Assembly (NCBI RefSeq): GCF_014863605.1
Contig: NZ_CP062252.1
Span: forward strand, 4,411,001 to 4,475,000
Direction: 5' to 3'
From: Pseudomonas allokribbensis
Lineage (GTDB): Bacteria; Pseudomonadota; Gammaproteobacteria; Pseudomonadales; Pseudomonadaceae
Length of the DNA: 64,000 nt
Shown here: piece after piece, positions 1 through 9,800 of the stretch
Position numbering within the stretch: position 1 is the stretch's first letter
How the letters are laid out: each line of letters opens with the position of its first letter
The notes under the pieces: model-generated
What the model was told of the DNA's origin: nothing
The model's input: the letters and a program-made list of their open reading frames with translations, nothing else
Databases searched by the model: none
Program-made: the position numbers and the translations under genes

Positions 1-147
1 ACGGTGCTGCGGATGTTCGTTCAGCCAGGCGTCGAAGCGCCGGTATTGTTCGGCATCGACGGCTGGTTCCTGCAAACGCACAAACCAGCGTGCCGCGTCA
101 TCGCGCACCGTTGTTTGCCCGCACGCGCAATCACGAGTATCCATCAT
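1..147 (-). CDS. FecR-family anti-sigma factor, N-terminal fragment
   Basis: This is the first ~49 codons of a reverse-strand gene that runs off the left edge. The translated start contains DDAARWFVRLQ and a Tyr-Arg-Arg-Phe-Asp-Ala-Trp stretch, typical of the short helical N-terminal domain that opens FecR proteins and binds the cognate ECF sigma factor. It lies 40 bp downstream of a FecI-type sigma gene on the same strand, the usual fecI-fecR order. In this family the protein spans the inner membrane and relays a signal from a TonB-dependent receptor to its sigma factor. Two ATGs overlap at the start (147 and 144), with AGGA 6-9 bases upstream. The periplasmic part and the receptor gene are outside the window. 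Confidence 0.8.
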   Translation of the reverse strand, partial: MMDTRDCACGQTTVRDDAARWFVRLQEPAVDAEQYRRFDAWLNEHPQHR

Positions 148-187
148 GGAATGTCCTGTTTGGCTGGGGATGAAAAGACGCCGCGGC

Positions 188-688
188 TCATGATTGCGCC
201 CCGTCCAGGCGATCACGCAGATGCCGCAGGGTGCGGATCATATACTTTTCCACCATGTTCTTGGACAGGCCCAGGCGTTCGGCGATTTCCGCCTGAGTCA
301 GGCCTTCGATCTTCTGCCAGACGAAAATCCGCCGACAGTTGACCGGCAATTCGGTGAGCGCCCGCTCGATGGAATCGGCCAGCTGGATCGCATGCATGTA
401 ATGCTCCGGGTCACCGGTCGGCGACTCACTGAGATCGATCGCCTCCGACTCCATGGCACCCCGCCGGTCCTCACGCCGATAGCCGTCCACCGCGATGTTG
501 CGCGCCGTCTGGTGCAAATACGCCCGGGGTTGCTGCACCGCCGACGAATCGGACTCGAGCACCCGCACAAAGGTGTCGTGCGCCAGATCCTCGGCCTGCG
601 AGCGATTGCGCAGGCGGCGGGTCCAGGTGCCGATCAACTCTTCGTAATGCTCGAGAAAGCCGGGTCTGCGGGGCAGCATGGGGATCAT
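188..688 (-). CDS. ECF sigma factor, FecI type
   Basis: This 166-residue protein has the two-domain layout of iron-starvation ECF sigma factors. Region 2 includes QAEDLAHDTFVRVLES near residues 31-46. Region 4 is a helix-turn-helix around EGLTQAEIAERLGLSKNMVEKY near residues 129-150. The length is normal for the group. It is followed at 40 bp by a fecR start, so the pair should be co-transcribed and should direct RNA polymerase to a TonB-receptor promoter when the receptor binds its ligand. A palindromic AT-rich site just upstream could be a Fur box. No strong Shine-Dalgarno sequence precedes either nearby ATG, so the exact start is uncertain by three codons. Confidence 0.9.
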   Translation of the reverse strand: MIPMLPRRPGFLEHYEELIGTWTRRLRNRSQAEDLAHDTFVRVLESDSSAVQQPRAYLHQTARNIAVDGYRREDRRGAMESEAIDLSESPTGDPEHYMHAIQLADSIERALTELPVNCRRIFVWQKIEGLTQAEIAERLGLSKNMVEKYMIRTLRHLRDRLDGAQS

Positions 689-714
689 TGCGGCGTGCTG
701 GGGAAAGGGGCGTG

Positions 715-733
715 AATAGTAATGCTTCCTATT
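715..733. promoter_or_regulatory. Possible Fur box upstream of fecI-type gene
   Basis: The 19-bp site starts with AATAG and ends with CTATT, giving an inverted repeat. It matches roughly half the positions of the classical 19-bp Fur consensus and sits about 27 bp upstream of the sigma factor start. Fur control is usual for genes of this kind, but the match is only moderate. Confidence 0.35.
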
Positions 734-745
734 AAGCCCCGCAAA

Positions 746-1585
746 TCATTCCGGCTTGGCACCGACTGAAGGATAATGCGAACTCTGATCCGCGATGCCG
801 AAATAGCCTTCAGGCAGTGCAAGGTAGTTATAAAACGGATTGACTTCGAGATGGGTGTATCCGATCGCGATCAAATGAATATGGTCCCGATGAAGACCAA
901 TGACCTCGGCCAGCGGTTCGGCTATCGCCCTGTGCATGTGAGGATTGGTCCTGTAACCAACCACCGCGTCGTGGTATTTCGTGCACAGGTTCATGAAAAG
1001 CTCACCTTTTTCAGGCTGCAGGCAGTCTCCGTTACCAAAGTAGTCTTCGTGAACCTGGATCACTTGCCCCGCTATTGTCTGCGGTGTGGGAAGCAGGCTG
1101 TGCCGGAAATTCTGCAAATTGGCATCCTCTTCTCTCAGCAAGCCCGCTGCCGCAACCCGCGCTGTCACTGTACACATCTCATCGACCAGCCGTTTCGGCA
1201 ACCGAGCGGGTGCCAAATGGCGATTCATCACGAAAATCCCCATGGCGTTCAATATTTCATCGGAAATCGGCAGCTCCCAGCCCCTGACTTTGTGGTGACC
1301 AAACACAGGTGCGAAAAACCAGGGTACCGAGTCTATCTTGACGTCTCTCTGCGTTTTTTCGACGTGGCAGTAGACCTGATTGGCGATCACCTTCGGCTCC
1401 AGAATCCCCCACCACTCTTCGGTCTTCGTCCATCCGAAAGGGGGGTTCCCATGACCATCTCCCGCCAGAAATGCCAAGGGAGTACAGTCCGGAAATTGCG
1501 CCTGGGCCTCTGCCAGGCTATTCCTCTTGGCGGGGGCAACCAATGCACCCTCCTCGACCCACCACCTGCCAACCTTGACGCCCAT
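746..1585 (-). CDS. Hypothetical protein, 279 residues
   Basis: I do not recognise this family. The start is supported by AGGA nine bases upstream of the ATG. The protein has no signal peptide or membrane segment and looks soluble. It is rich in Trp, His and Pro, with short motifs such as GWELPISDEI near residue 100 and a His-rich stretch (MHRAIAEPLAEVIGLHRDHIH) near residues 213-233. Codon choice appears less GC-biased than in the flanking genes, which may point to accessory DNA. It stands alone between a FecI-type sigma gene and a divergently transcribed Rieske oxygenase gene, and the context gives no clear function. Confidence 0.6.
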   Translation of the reverse strand: MGVKVGRWWVEEGALVAPAKRNSLAEAQAQFPDCTPLAFLAGDGHGNPPFGWTKTEEWWGILEPKVIANQVYCHVEKTQRDVKIDSVPWFFAPVFGHHKVRGWELPISDEILNAMGIFVMNRHLAPARLPKRLVDEMCTVTARVAAAGLLREEDANLQNFRHSLLPTPQTIAGQVIQVHEDYFGNGDCLQPEKGELFMNLCTKYHDAVVGYRTNPHMHRAIAEPLAEVIGLHRDHIHLIAIGYTHLEVNPFYNYLALPEGYFGIADQSSHYPSVGAKPE

Positions 1586-1793
1586 GATGTCGCTTCCTGT
1601 CAGTCCATTGCCGTGAGAGTGCGCTTCAATACCCTAGTCCGTCCCCAGTGGCTTTGCCATCAATCACCCGGGCCTTGATGATTCCTCCTTGCATCTCGTC
1701 GCAATCCATCAACCCCACCCCCGTCCCGCACCCTAGATTAGATCCCACAACAACACGCCGCCCCGAGCGGCCCGCTACCGTGGAGATCGCCTC

Positions 1794-2963
1794 ATGCACA
1801 GTTTCCAGACCCGCAAGCAGCACAGCCCGGTCGACGCCTGGGATCAGCAGGATCCGGAGCAGGCCTTCACCCTGCCCTCGCGCTATTTCTACGACGACAG
1901 CCTGTTTCGTGCCGAGCGCGACAACATTTTCATGAAGGCCTGGCATGTCGCCGGGCATGTCAGTGAGTTCGCCGAGCCGGGGCAGTTCGTGGTCACCGAC
2001 CTGTTCGACCAGAGCGTGGTGGTGGCGAAGAATCGGCAGAGGCAGATCTACGGTTTTCACAACGTCTGCCAGCATCGCGGCAATCGCTTGCTCGAAGAGC
2101 GCCGAGGCACTACCAGCGGCGTGGTGCGCTGCGCCTATCACTCGTGGTGCTACGAGATGGACGGCAGCCTGCGCGGTGCGCCGCGTTGCGAACGGATGAA
2201 GAATTTCGAACTGGCGCAGTTCAACATTCCGCAGGTGCGCACCGAAGAACTCGGCGGCTTCATCTACTTCAACCTCGACCCGAATGCGCCGTCGCTGCGG
2301 GATCTGTTCCCCGGCGCGGACGAAGAAATGCGCCGGGGGTTTCCAGACCTGACCGACATGCGCCTGATCGAGGAACAGGACGTGATCGTGCCGGCCAACT
2401 GGAAGGTGATCATGGACAATTCCATCGAGGGCTATCACTTCAAGCTGTCCGGCCCGTGCCACATCGACCTCGCCCGACTGATCGACTTCAAGGGTTACGA
2501 GTTGATCAAACGCGACAACTGGTGGACCTATGCCGCACCGGCCAATCTGTCGGCGACCGAGGCTTATGGCGTGCCGCTGAAAAGCGAGCCGAATCCGCAG
2601 GAATGCTTTTTCAACATCGGCATGTGGCCGAACAACACCTTCTACACCTTCCCGTTCTCCGAGTTTCTCGGCTCGTTCATCATGATTCCGCTGGATGCCG
2701 AGCGTTCGCTGCTGCGCTTCGGTTACTACTCCAGCAACCCCGAGACCGCCGCCGTCAGCACGGCGTGCATGAAGTGGATGAACGAAGACCTCGGCCCCGA
2801 GGACATCGCCCTGAACATCTCGGTGCAAAAAGGCCTGCGCTCGCTCGGCTATGACCAGGGCCTCTACATGATCGACGCCCAGCGCAGCAACGAAAGCGAG
2901 CATCTGGTGCATCACTTTCATCGGCTGGTGTTCAACGGCATTCACGGCCACACCGTGGACTGA
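1794..2963 (+). CDS. Rieske non-heme iron oxygenase, alpha subunit
   Basis: The 389-residue protein is a ring-hydroxylating/N-demethylating type oxygenase. The Rieske [2Fe-2S] ligands are visible as Cys92-x-His94 and Cys113-x2-His116 (CQHRG and CAYHSW). The catalytic-domain motif NWKVIMDNSIEGYHF follows at about residue 200. Asp208, Glu212 and His215 are in the expected places, but the second candidate His ligand (His223) is eight residues after the first rather than the usual five or so. GGAG lies eight bases before the ATG. The next gene, 39 bp away, is a GMC oxidoreductase, and a GlxA-type regulator follows, which suggests catabolism of a small polar or quaternary-amine compound. No reductase partner gene is nearby. 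The substrate cannot be named. Confidence 0.88.
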   Translation: MHSFQTRKQHSPVDAWDQQDPEQAFTLPSRYFYDDSLFRAERDNIFMKAWHVAGHVSEFAEPGQFVVTDLFDQSVVVAKNRQRQIYGFHNVCQHRGNRLLEERRGTTSGVVRCAYHSWCYEMDGSLRGAPRCERMKNFELAQFNIPQVRTEELGGFIYFNLDPNAPSLRDLFPGADEEMRRGFPDLTDMRLIEEQDVIVPANWKVIMDNSIEGYHFKLSGPCHIDLARLIDFKGYELIKRDNWWTYAAPANLSATEAYGVPLKSEPNPQECFFNIGMWPNNTFYTFPFSEFLGSFIMIPLDAERSLLRFGYYSSNPETAAVSTACMKWMNEDLGPEDIALNISVQKGLRSLGYDQGLYMIDAQRSNESEHLVHHFHRLVFNGIHGHTVD

Positions 2964-3002
2964 TCCGCCCTTCCCTCGCCATTCGTTAAAAAGGAGCAAA
3001 CC

Positions 3003-4664
3003 ATGGACGAAACCGGGTTTGATTACCTGATCGTGGGCGCCGGCTCGGCCGGTTGCGTGTTGGCCAATCGCCTGAGCGAAGACCCTAACGTACGCATCCT
3101 GCTGCTGGAAGCCGGCCCCGAGGACAAGAGCTGGACGATCGACATGCCATCCGCCGTGGGCCTTGTGGTGGGCGGGTCGCGCTACAACTGGCGCTATCAG
3201 TCGGAGCCGGAGCCTTACCTCGACGGCCGGCGGATCGGCACGCCAAGAGGCCGCACGCTCGGCGGTTCATCGTCGATCAACGGCATGGTCTACATCCGTG
3301 GCCATGCCCGGGATTACGACGGCTGGGCCGAACAGGGCTGCACCGGCTGGAGTTATCGCGAAGTGCTGCCGTACTTCAAGCGTGCACAGACTCACGCCGA
3401 CGGCGGTGATGACTATCGCGGTGCCAGCGGCCATTTGCACGTCACTCCCGGCGATGTCGAAACACCGTTGTGCGCAGCGTTTATCGCGGCCGGTGCCGAG
3501 GCCGGTTATGGCGTCAGCGAGGACTTGAACGGCTATCGGCAGGAAGCCTTCGGCCCGGTGGATCGCACCACGCGCCACGGTCGGCGCTGGAGCACTTCGC
3601 GCGGTTATCTCAGCGAAGCCTTGGCTCGGGGCAACGTGCGGGTGATCACCGATGCGCTGGTGTTGCGCATTCTGTTCGAGGGTCGGCGGGCCGTCGGCAT
3701 CGATTACGAACAGAGCGGCGAAACCTGCACCGTTCGCGCCCGTCGTGAAGTGCTGCTGACCGCCGGGTCGATCAACTCGCCGCAGTTGCTGATGCTCTCG
3801 GGCGTGGGCCCGGCGGCAGAACTGCGCGACCTCGGGATCAGCGTCGTGCACGACCTGCCGGGCGTCGGCAAACGCCTCAACGATCACCCGGATGCCGTGG
3901 TGCAATTTCGCTGCAAGCAACCGGTGTCGCTGTATCGCTGGACCACTGCGCCGGGCAAATGGTGGATCGGTGCGCGCTGGTTCGTGCGTCACGATGGCCT
4001 GGCGGCAAGCAATCATTTCGAGGCCGGCGCGTTCCTGCGTTCCCGGGCCGGCGTCGAGCACCCGGATCTGCAACTGACCTTCATGCCGCTGGCGGTGCAA
4101 CCGGGCAGCGTCGAGCTGGTGCCGACCCACGCGTTCCAGATCCACATCGACCTGATGCGCCCCACCAGTCTGGGCAGCGTGACCCTGCACAGCGCCGAAC
4201 CGCGGCGGCCGCCGAGGATCTTGTTCAACTACCTGAAGACCGCACAGGACCGTGCCGACATGCGCGCCGGCGCACGACTGGTGCGCGAAATCCTCGACCA
4301 ACCGGCGATGGCCCCGTTCAAGGGTGAAGAACTGGTACCGGGACGTTCAGTGCAGACCGACGCCGAGCTCGACGCCTGGGCGCGGCAGGTCACGGAAACC
4401 GGCTACCATGCCAGCGGCACCTGCAAGATGGGGCCGGCGGGCGATCCGGAAGCAGTGGTCGATCCACAATTGCGGGTGCATGGCCTCGTTGGCTTGCGGG
4501 TGGTGGATGCGTCGATCATGCCGGTGATCGTCAGCGGCAACACCAACGCACCGACAGTGATGATCGCGGAAAAGGCCAGCGACCTGATCCGCAACCTCGC
4601 GCCGTTGCCAGCCCTCGATGTACCGGTGTGGATCAACCCGCACTGGCAGACCGGACAACGATGA
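3003..4664 (+). CDS. GMC-family FAD oxidoreductase, choline dehydrogenase-like
   Basis: The 553-residue protein starts with the FAD-binding motif DYLIVGAGSAGCVLANRLSE followed by an acidic LLLEAGPED end of beta-2. It contains the GMC signature GRTLGGSSSINGMVYIRG near residue 83. The C-terminal catalytic region has TGYHASGTCKMG and SGNTNAPTVMIAEKA, giving the His/Asn pair of the family. Length matches BetA/alcohol dehydrogenases. A strong AAGGAG lies six bases before the ATG. It presumably oxidises an alcohol in the same pathway as the upstream Rieske oxygenase, with which it should share a transcript. Choline, or a product of the oxygenase, are possible substrates; the sequence alone does not decide. 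Confidence 0.9.
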   Translation: MDETGFDYLIVGAGSAGCVLANRLSEDPNVRILLLEAGPEDKSWTIDMPSAVGLVVGGSRYNWRYQSEPEPYLDGRRIGTPRGRTLGGSSSINGMVYIRGHARDYDGWAEQGCTGWSYREVLPYFKRAQTHADGGDDYRGASGHLHVTPGDVETPLCAAFIAAGAEAGYGVSEDLNGYRQEAFGPVDRTTRHGRRWSTSRGYLSEALARGNVRVITDALVLRILFEGRRAVGIDYEQSGETCTVRARREVLLTAGSINSPQLLMLSGVGPAAELRDLGISVVHDLPGVGKRLNDHPDAVVQFRCKQPVSLYRWTTAPGKWWIGARWFVRHDGLAASNHFEAGAFLRSRAGVEHPDLQLTFMPLAVQPGSVELVPTHAFQIHIDLMRPTSLGSVTLHSAEPRRPPRILFNYLKTAQDRADMRAGARLVREILDQPAMAPFKGEELVPGRSVQTDAELDAWARQVTETGYHASGTCKMGPAGDPEAVVDPQLRVHGLVGLRVVDASIMPVIVSGNTNAPTVMIAEKASDLIRNLAPLPALDVPVWINPHWQTGQR

Positions 4665-4671
4665 AGCCGAG

Positions 4672-5712
4672 ATGGTGATGACCCGATCCGCTGAAGCTGT
4701 ACTGCAAAACGGCGCACCGCTGCGAGTGGCGGTGCTGTTGTTGCCGGCGTTTTCCAACTTCGGGCTGGCGGCGGTGCTGGAACCGCTGGCCATCGCCAAC
4801 TGGCTGAGCCAGCGCACGCTATTCGAGTGGACGCTGTTGTCCTTGCAGCCCGGCCCGGTGACCGCCAGCAACGGCCTGGTGAGCATCGCCGAAGCTGGCT
4901 TGAACACTGAACAGGCCTTCGACGCCTGCGTGGTGCTGGCCAGTTTCGAGGTGCATCAACACAGCCGCAACCCGGCGCTCAAGAGCTGGTTGCGCAAGCA
5001 GGCGCTGTTCGGTTCGGTGTTGATCGGCGTGGAAACCGGCACCGAACTGCTGGCCGCTGCCGGCGTGCTCGACGGCTACGAAGCGGCGGTGCATTGGGAC
5101 AACCTGCAGGGTTTTCAGGAGAGTTACCCCAAGGTCCGCGCCCGACCGCAGCTCTACACCCTCGAACGCCAGCGCCTGACCTGCGCGGGCGCCACCACCA
5201 TTCTCGACATGCTGCTGGGCTGGATCGGCCAGCGCTTGGATGCGGACCTGGCCCGGGAAATCGGCCTGCACCTGTTGATGGGCCAGATGCGCGCGCCGGC
5301 GGACAATCAGCTCGACGGTGGTCTGGGCAACAGCGGGATGTACGGCAGCAAGATCCGCCGCGCCGTGCAGTTGATGGAAAAGGCTCTGGAGGAACCGCTG
5401 GACTGCGAAGCAATTGCCAACGAAGTCGGCCTGTCTCGGCGGCAACTGGAGCGCCAGTTCAAGCATCAGACCGGGCTCTCGCCGCTCAAGTACTACATCA
5501 CCCTGCGTCTGGCCCGGGCGCACAACCTGCTGCAACAGACGCAGATGAGCGTGGCCCAGGTGGCAGCGTGCTCGGGGTTCGGTTCGCTGGAGCATTTTTC
5601 CCGCACTTACCGTGCGCGGTTTGGTTGCCCGCCGAGCGAAGATCGGCGCCAGGCGTGGAGCGCGCCGGTGATGCGCCAGCCACTGAGCAAGGCGCACTTG
5701 CCGCAGGAGTGA
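4672..5712 (+). CDS. GlxA-type transcriptional regulator (DJ-1/PfpI domain plus AraC HTH)
   Basis: The N-terminal ~190 residues are a DJ-1/PfpI-like ligand-sensing domain (RVAVLLLPAFSNFGLAAVLEP near the start). The C-terminal ~100 residues are an AraC DNA-binding domain with two helix-turn-helix units (ANEVGLSRRQLERQFKHQTG and VAQVAACSGFGSLEHFSRTY). This is the architecture of GbdR/CdhR-type activators of amine catabolism in Pseudomonas. The longest frame starts inside the upstream GMC gene; I prefer the ATG at 4672 or 4678, just after that gene's stop codon, because it matches the domain start. The tight spacing makes it likely to be co-transcribed with, and to regulate, the oxygenase and dehydrogenase. 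Confidence 0.88.
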   Translation: MVMTRSAEAVLQNGAPLRVAVLLLPAFSNFGLAAVLEPLAIANWLSQRTLFEWTLLSLQPGPVTASNGLVSIAEAGLNTEQAFDACVVLASFEVHQHSRNPALKSWLRKQALFGSVLIGVETGTELLAAAGVLDGYEAAVHWDNLQGFQESYPKVRARPQLYTLERQRLTCAGATTILDMLLGWIGQRLDADLAREIGLHLLMGQMRAPADNQLDGGLGNSGMYGSKIRRAVQLMEKALEEPLDCEAIANEVGLSRRQLERQFKHQTGLSPLKYYITLRLARAHNLLQQTQMSVAQVAACSGFGSLEHFSRTYRARFGCPPSEDRRQAWSAPVMRQPLSKAHLPQE

Positions 5713-5713
5713 G

Positions 5714-6442
5714 TCACTGCCGGTACGCCGGCTCTTCCTCATCGAGGATGTTCATCAACGCTGCAAAATGCTTGGCCGCAAACCCCGGATAATCCAGCCA
5801 TTGCCGACATGTCTTGCGCGCCACTTCATCGCTGGCCACCCGCAACTCGCGCCCGGTCGCCAGTGCGGTGATGTACACCTCACAAGCCCGCTCGAAGTAA
5901 TACAGATCATCAAACGCCTGAGCCACGCTCGGCGCCGCGACCAGCAATCCATGATTGCCCATCAGCAGGATCGGTTTGTCGCCGAGCAGCCTGCTCACCC
6001 GCTCCGCCTCTTCCCCAAGCCCCATGCCGTCAAAGCCGTCATCGATCGCCACCCGCTCGAAAAACCGCATGCTGTTCTGCTCGATCGGTGGCAGCCGCGA
6101 GTCCTTCAGACAAGCCAGCGTCGTCGCGTATTTGCTGTGGGTGTGGAGGATGCAGCGGGCCTGGGGCTGGTTGCGGTGCAAGGCGCTGTGCAAGGCCCAG
6201 GCGGTGATGTCCGGTGCGTCCGGGCGGTCGAGACTGGCCGGATCGTCGGCGTCGAGCAACAGCAGATCACTGGCTCGGATGCGCGAGAAATGTTTGCCGT
6301 AAGGGTTGATCAGAAACTCGCGACCGCCCGGTGAGGTGGCCACGCTGAAATGATTGGCGATGGACTCGTGCAGGTTCAGTCGCGCGGCCCAGCGCAGGGC
6401 GCAGGCCAGCTGGATTCTCAGGGTCGGGATACTGTCGTTCAT
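5714..6442 (-). CDS. Class II aldolase/adducin-family protein
   Basis: The 242-residue protein shows the class II aldolase fold: ANHFSV near residue 28, a metal-binding HTHSKYATTLA near residue 100, and MGNHGLLVAAPSVAQAFDDLYYFERA near residues 158-183, carrying the further zinc-ligand His. Such enzymes cleave or epimerise sugar phosphates, and some members act on other substrates. The start at 6442 is chosen because the longer frame adds an unrelated basic leader and GGGAG precedes this ATG. It is convergent with the GlxA-type regulator, with almost no gap between the stop codons. The substrate is unknown. Confidence 0.82.
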   Translation of the reverse strand: MNDSIPTLRIQLACALRWAARLNLHESIANHFSVATSPGGREFLINPYGKHFSRIRASDLLLLDADDPASLDRPDAPDITAWALHSALHRNQPQARCILHTHSKYATTLACLKDSRLPPIEQNSMRFFERVAIDDGFDGMGLGEEAERVSRLLGDKPILLMGNHGLLVAAPSVAQAFDDLYYFERACEVYITALATGRELRVASDEVARKTCRQWLDYPGFAAKHFAALMNILDEEEPAYRQ

Positions 6443-6567
6443 GGCTCGGGCGCTCCCGGCAGGCAGGGGTTTTCGTCCACTGTAAACGCCTGAAAAGCCC
6501 GTGCTTGACGGTAAGCGGCAATGGCTGCCGTTTTTTGCAGACCTGGCAAAAGTCACAAATCAGTTAA

Positions 6568-6596
6568 TTGACAGGGCTGTTTTATGCGCCTACGTT
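6568..6596 (+). promoter_or_regulatory. Candidate sigma-70 promoter for the NRPS gene
   Basis: TTGACA at 6568-6573 is a perfect -35 hexamer. It is followed after 17 bp by TACGTT, a weak -10. It lies about 220 bp upstream of the NRPS start, inside the 377-bp gap between the aldolase-like gene and the NRPS. Apart from this I saw no gene or repeat in that gap, so a long 5' leader is possible. Confidence 0.3.
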
Positions 6597-6819
6597 ACCC
6601 GGCGAAGTGTTACCAAATGCTTCAACCTCACAACAAGAAACACCGCCAAGGATTGGCGTCATGCAACGGTTCCAGCCCCGCCTGACACACTTGGCGCACC
6701 CCTGAAAAACTGAAAACGGCGCTTGCCGTCGATTCCGGACCTGTCGCTTTCGCGCCAACCGGAATGGGCACGGTATTGCCTGCCGAAAACCCGACGCAAC
6801 GGAAGAAAGGATGACTCTT

Positions 6820-9800
6820 ATGCGTGACGTACACTCGTGCCCGCTTTCCACGGCACAGCAGGAAGTCTGCCTGGCCATCAGCCAGAACCACAGCAACCTC
6901 AACTACCATCTGTGCGATGTCATCGAACTGCGCGGCGAGCTGAACCTGACCTGGCTCGAAGCCGCCATCGGCGCGCAGTTCCGCCAAACCGACACCCTGC
7001 GCGCCACCTTCAGGACCGACCCGCAGACCGGCACCTTCGCCCAATACATCCAGCCCATCGATACCCTGCCAGCCAAGGCCTTCGAGCATCTGGACGTCAG
7101 CGACCAGCCTGACCCCGAAGCCGCCTGGCGCCAGGTGCTCGACCACCTGTTGCAAACCGACATGGACCTGCAACACGGCCCGTTGATCCGTTACGTGCTG
7201 ATCCGCCTCGCACCCCACCACCACCGCATGATTGAACTGGCCTCGCACCTGGTGGTGGACGGGTTCGGCCACGGGATTCTGTTCGGCAACATCACTGCCC
7301 ACTACAACGCCCTCAGTCGCGGCGAAGGGGTCGAGCCGTTGACGCTTGCGCCGTTGTCGAGCGTATTCGAGGCGCAGGAGGAATATCGCCTCAGCGAGAT
7401 GCACAACAAGGATCGCACCTACTGGCGCCAGTACTGCCTGAAGATGCCCGAGCCGACCCAACTGGTGCCGGGCGATGCGCCGCTGATCCGGCTCAATCGC
7501 CTGCGCAAAGTGTTCGGCGGCAGAACCCTGCAACGCCTGCGCGCCGCCGCCAGCGAACACCAACTGCGGCTGTCGAGCATCCTGCTGGCCCTGTGTGCGA
7601 CCTACCTACAGCGCATGACAGGCCAGGACGAACTGGCCCTCGGCATGCCAGTGGCCGCGCGCCAGCTCAAGGCCCTGCGCAACGTGCCGTCGATGGTCGC
7701 CAACATCCTGCCGCTGCACCTGTCGTTCAACGCTGAGAGCACGGTGCTGACGGTGGCGGCCAACCTTCAGCGGCAACTGCGCCATCACTTGTTGCACCAG
7801 AGCTACCGCAGCGAAAGCATGATCCGCGACCTGCACGCCGAGCGCGGCAACAAGCCGCTGTTCAACACCCTGCTGAACATCGTCGCCTACGATCAGGGGC
7901 CGGGGTTTGCCGGGTGCGAAACCACCCTGCAGAACGTCGCCAACGGGCCGGCGGATCATTTGGGCATCGACATCTTCGACCGTCACGCCGATGGCCGACT
8001 GGAGATCGGCTTCAATGCCAACGCCGACCTGTACTCCCCTGAAGCGCTGGAGCTGCATTACCAACGCCTGACCGCGCTGTTCGAACGTTTCGCCACAGCG
8101 CCCGAAACCCTGGCGGCCGACTACGATCTGTTTCTGCCCGACGAACAGCAGCGTTTCTACTCGCACCCGCAAAGCGATGCGCCGTTGCCGGTATTCGCCG
8201 AGGCCTTCGCCGAGTCCGTCCGCGAACATGCCCAGCGCCCGGCGCTGAGCCAGGGTGGGCGACACCTGAGCTATGCACGCCTCGATGACGAGGCCACCCG
8301 ACTGGCCGCGCATTTGCGCGAACGCGGTGTGCAGGCCGGTGACTGCGTGGTGGTGATGTTCTCCCGCAGCCTCGAATGGGCGGTGGCCGCCGTGGCCCTG
8401 TTCAAACTCGGTGCCTGCTATGTACCGGTGGACCCGGACCTGCCCGAGGCACGGATCGAACACATCTTCAGCGATGCCGATCCGGCGGTGGTGATCGTCG
8501 CCCCCGGCAGTCAGCTCAAAGTCGAGATCACCGCCGACAAACAGCTGTGGCTGAACACCGAGTTCCTGGCGCAACTGCCGCCAGCCAACGAGCCGTTGGC
8601 GCCGTTCGAAGCAGGGCTGCCGGGCTACCTGATCTACACCTCCGGCTCCACCGGCAAGCCCAAGGGCGTGGAAGTCACCCAGCGCAATCTGGTGCCGATC
8701 GCTCGCACCGCCATCGACGCCGCGCAGTTGCAGCCCGGCGCGCGGGTGCTGCAATTCATCGCCGCCGGTTTCGACATGTCGGTGCTGGAAATCATGATGA
8801 CTCTGTTGGCCGGTGCCGAACTGGTGATCACCGACAAAGTCACCAGCGCTCCCGGCCGGGCCCTGGCGCAACTGGTCAAGTGTGAAGCCATCGATTTGCT
8901 GGTGATGACACCGAGTCTGCTGGCCTGTCATCAAACCGAGGACTTCCCTCAGGACACCGTGCTCATGCTTGGCGGCGAGCCGTGCACCCCGGCGCTGCTG
9001 GCGCGTTTCTCCCATTGCCGCCTGCTCAACGTTTACGGCCCGACGGAAACCTCCTTCGCCACTTCGATCAACGCGCATTACGGCGCCGGTGATCTGTCCA
9101 TCGGACCGGCCACCGCCAACACCCGTCTGTACGTGGTCGACAACCGCCAGCGCTTGTTGCCGCCGGGTGCCTGGGGCGATCTGTTCATTGGTGGGCCGGG
9201 CGTCGCGCGGGGCTATCGCAATCGTCCCGACCTCACGACCAAGGGCTTTGTCGCCGACCTGCTCGACGCGCAAGACACCATGTACCGCGCCGGCGACCGG
9301 GTGTTTTTCGATCATGCCGGGCGCATTCACTACCTTGGCCGGCAGGACAACCAGATCAAGCTGCGCGGTCTGCGCATCGAGCTGGACGAGATCAAGAACG
9401 TCCTGCTCGGTTGCGCCGGCGTCGATGACGCCACGGTCATGCTGCGTGAACTGGCCCACGGTCCGGCCATCGTCGGCTATGTGGCGAGCAAGGATGAAAG
9501 CCTCGACAGCCAGCAACTGAAACAGGCGCTCGGCCGGCACCTGCCGCAACACATGGTGCCGAGCGTGATCATGCGCGTGGCCGAGTTCCCGTTGACCCCC
9601 AACGGCAAACTGGCCGTCGATCGCCTGCCCGCGCCGACGCGGCAGGACGCAGCCGAACTGTCGCCTGCGCAGACCCCGGAAGAAGCGACGATGTGCAACC
9701 TGTTCGCCGAAGCCCTGGGCTGCAGCGAAGTGTTTGCCAACCAGAGTTTCTTCGACCTCGGCGGGCATTCGTTGCTCGGGTTGCAACTGGTCAGCCGGAT

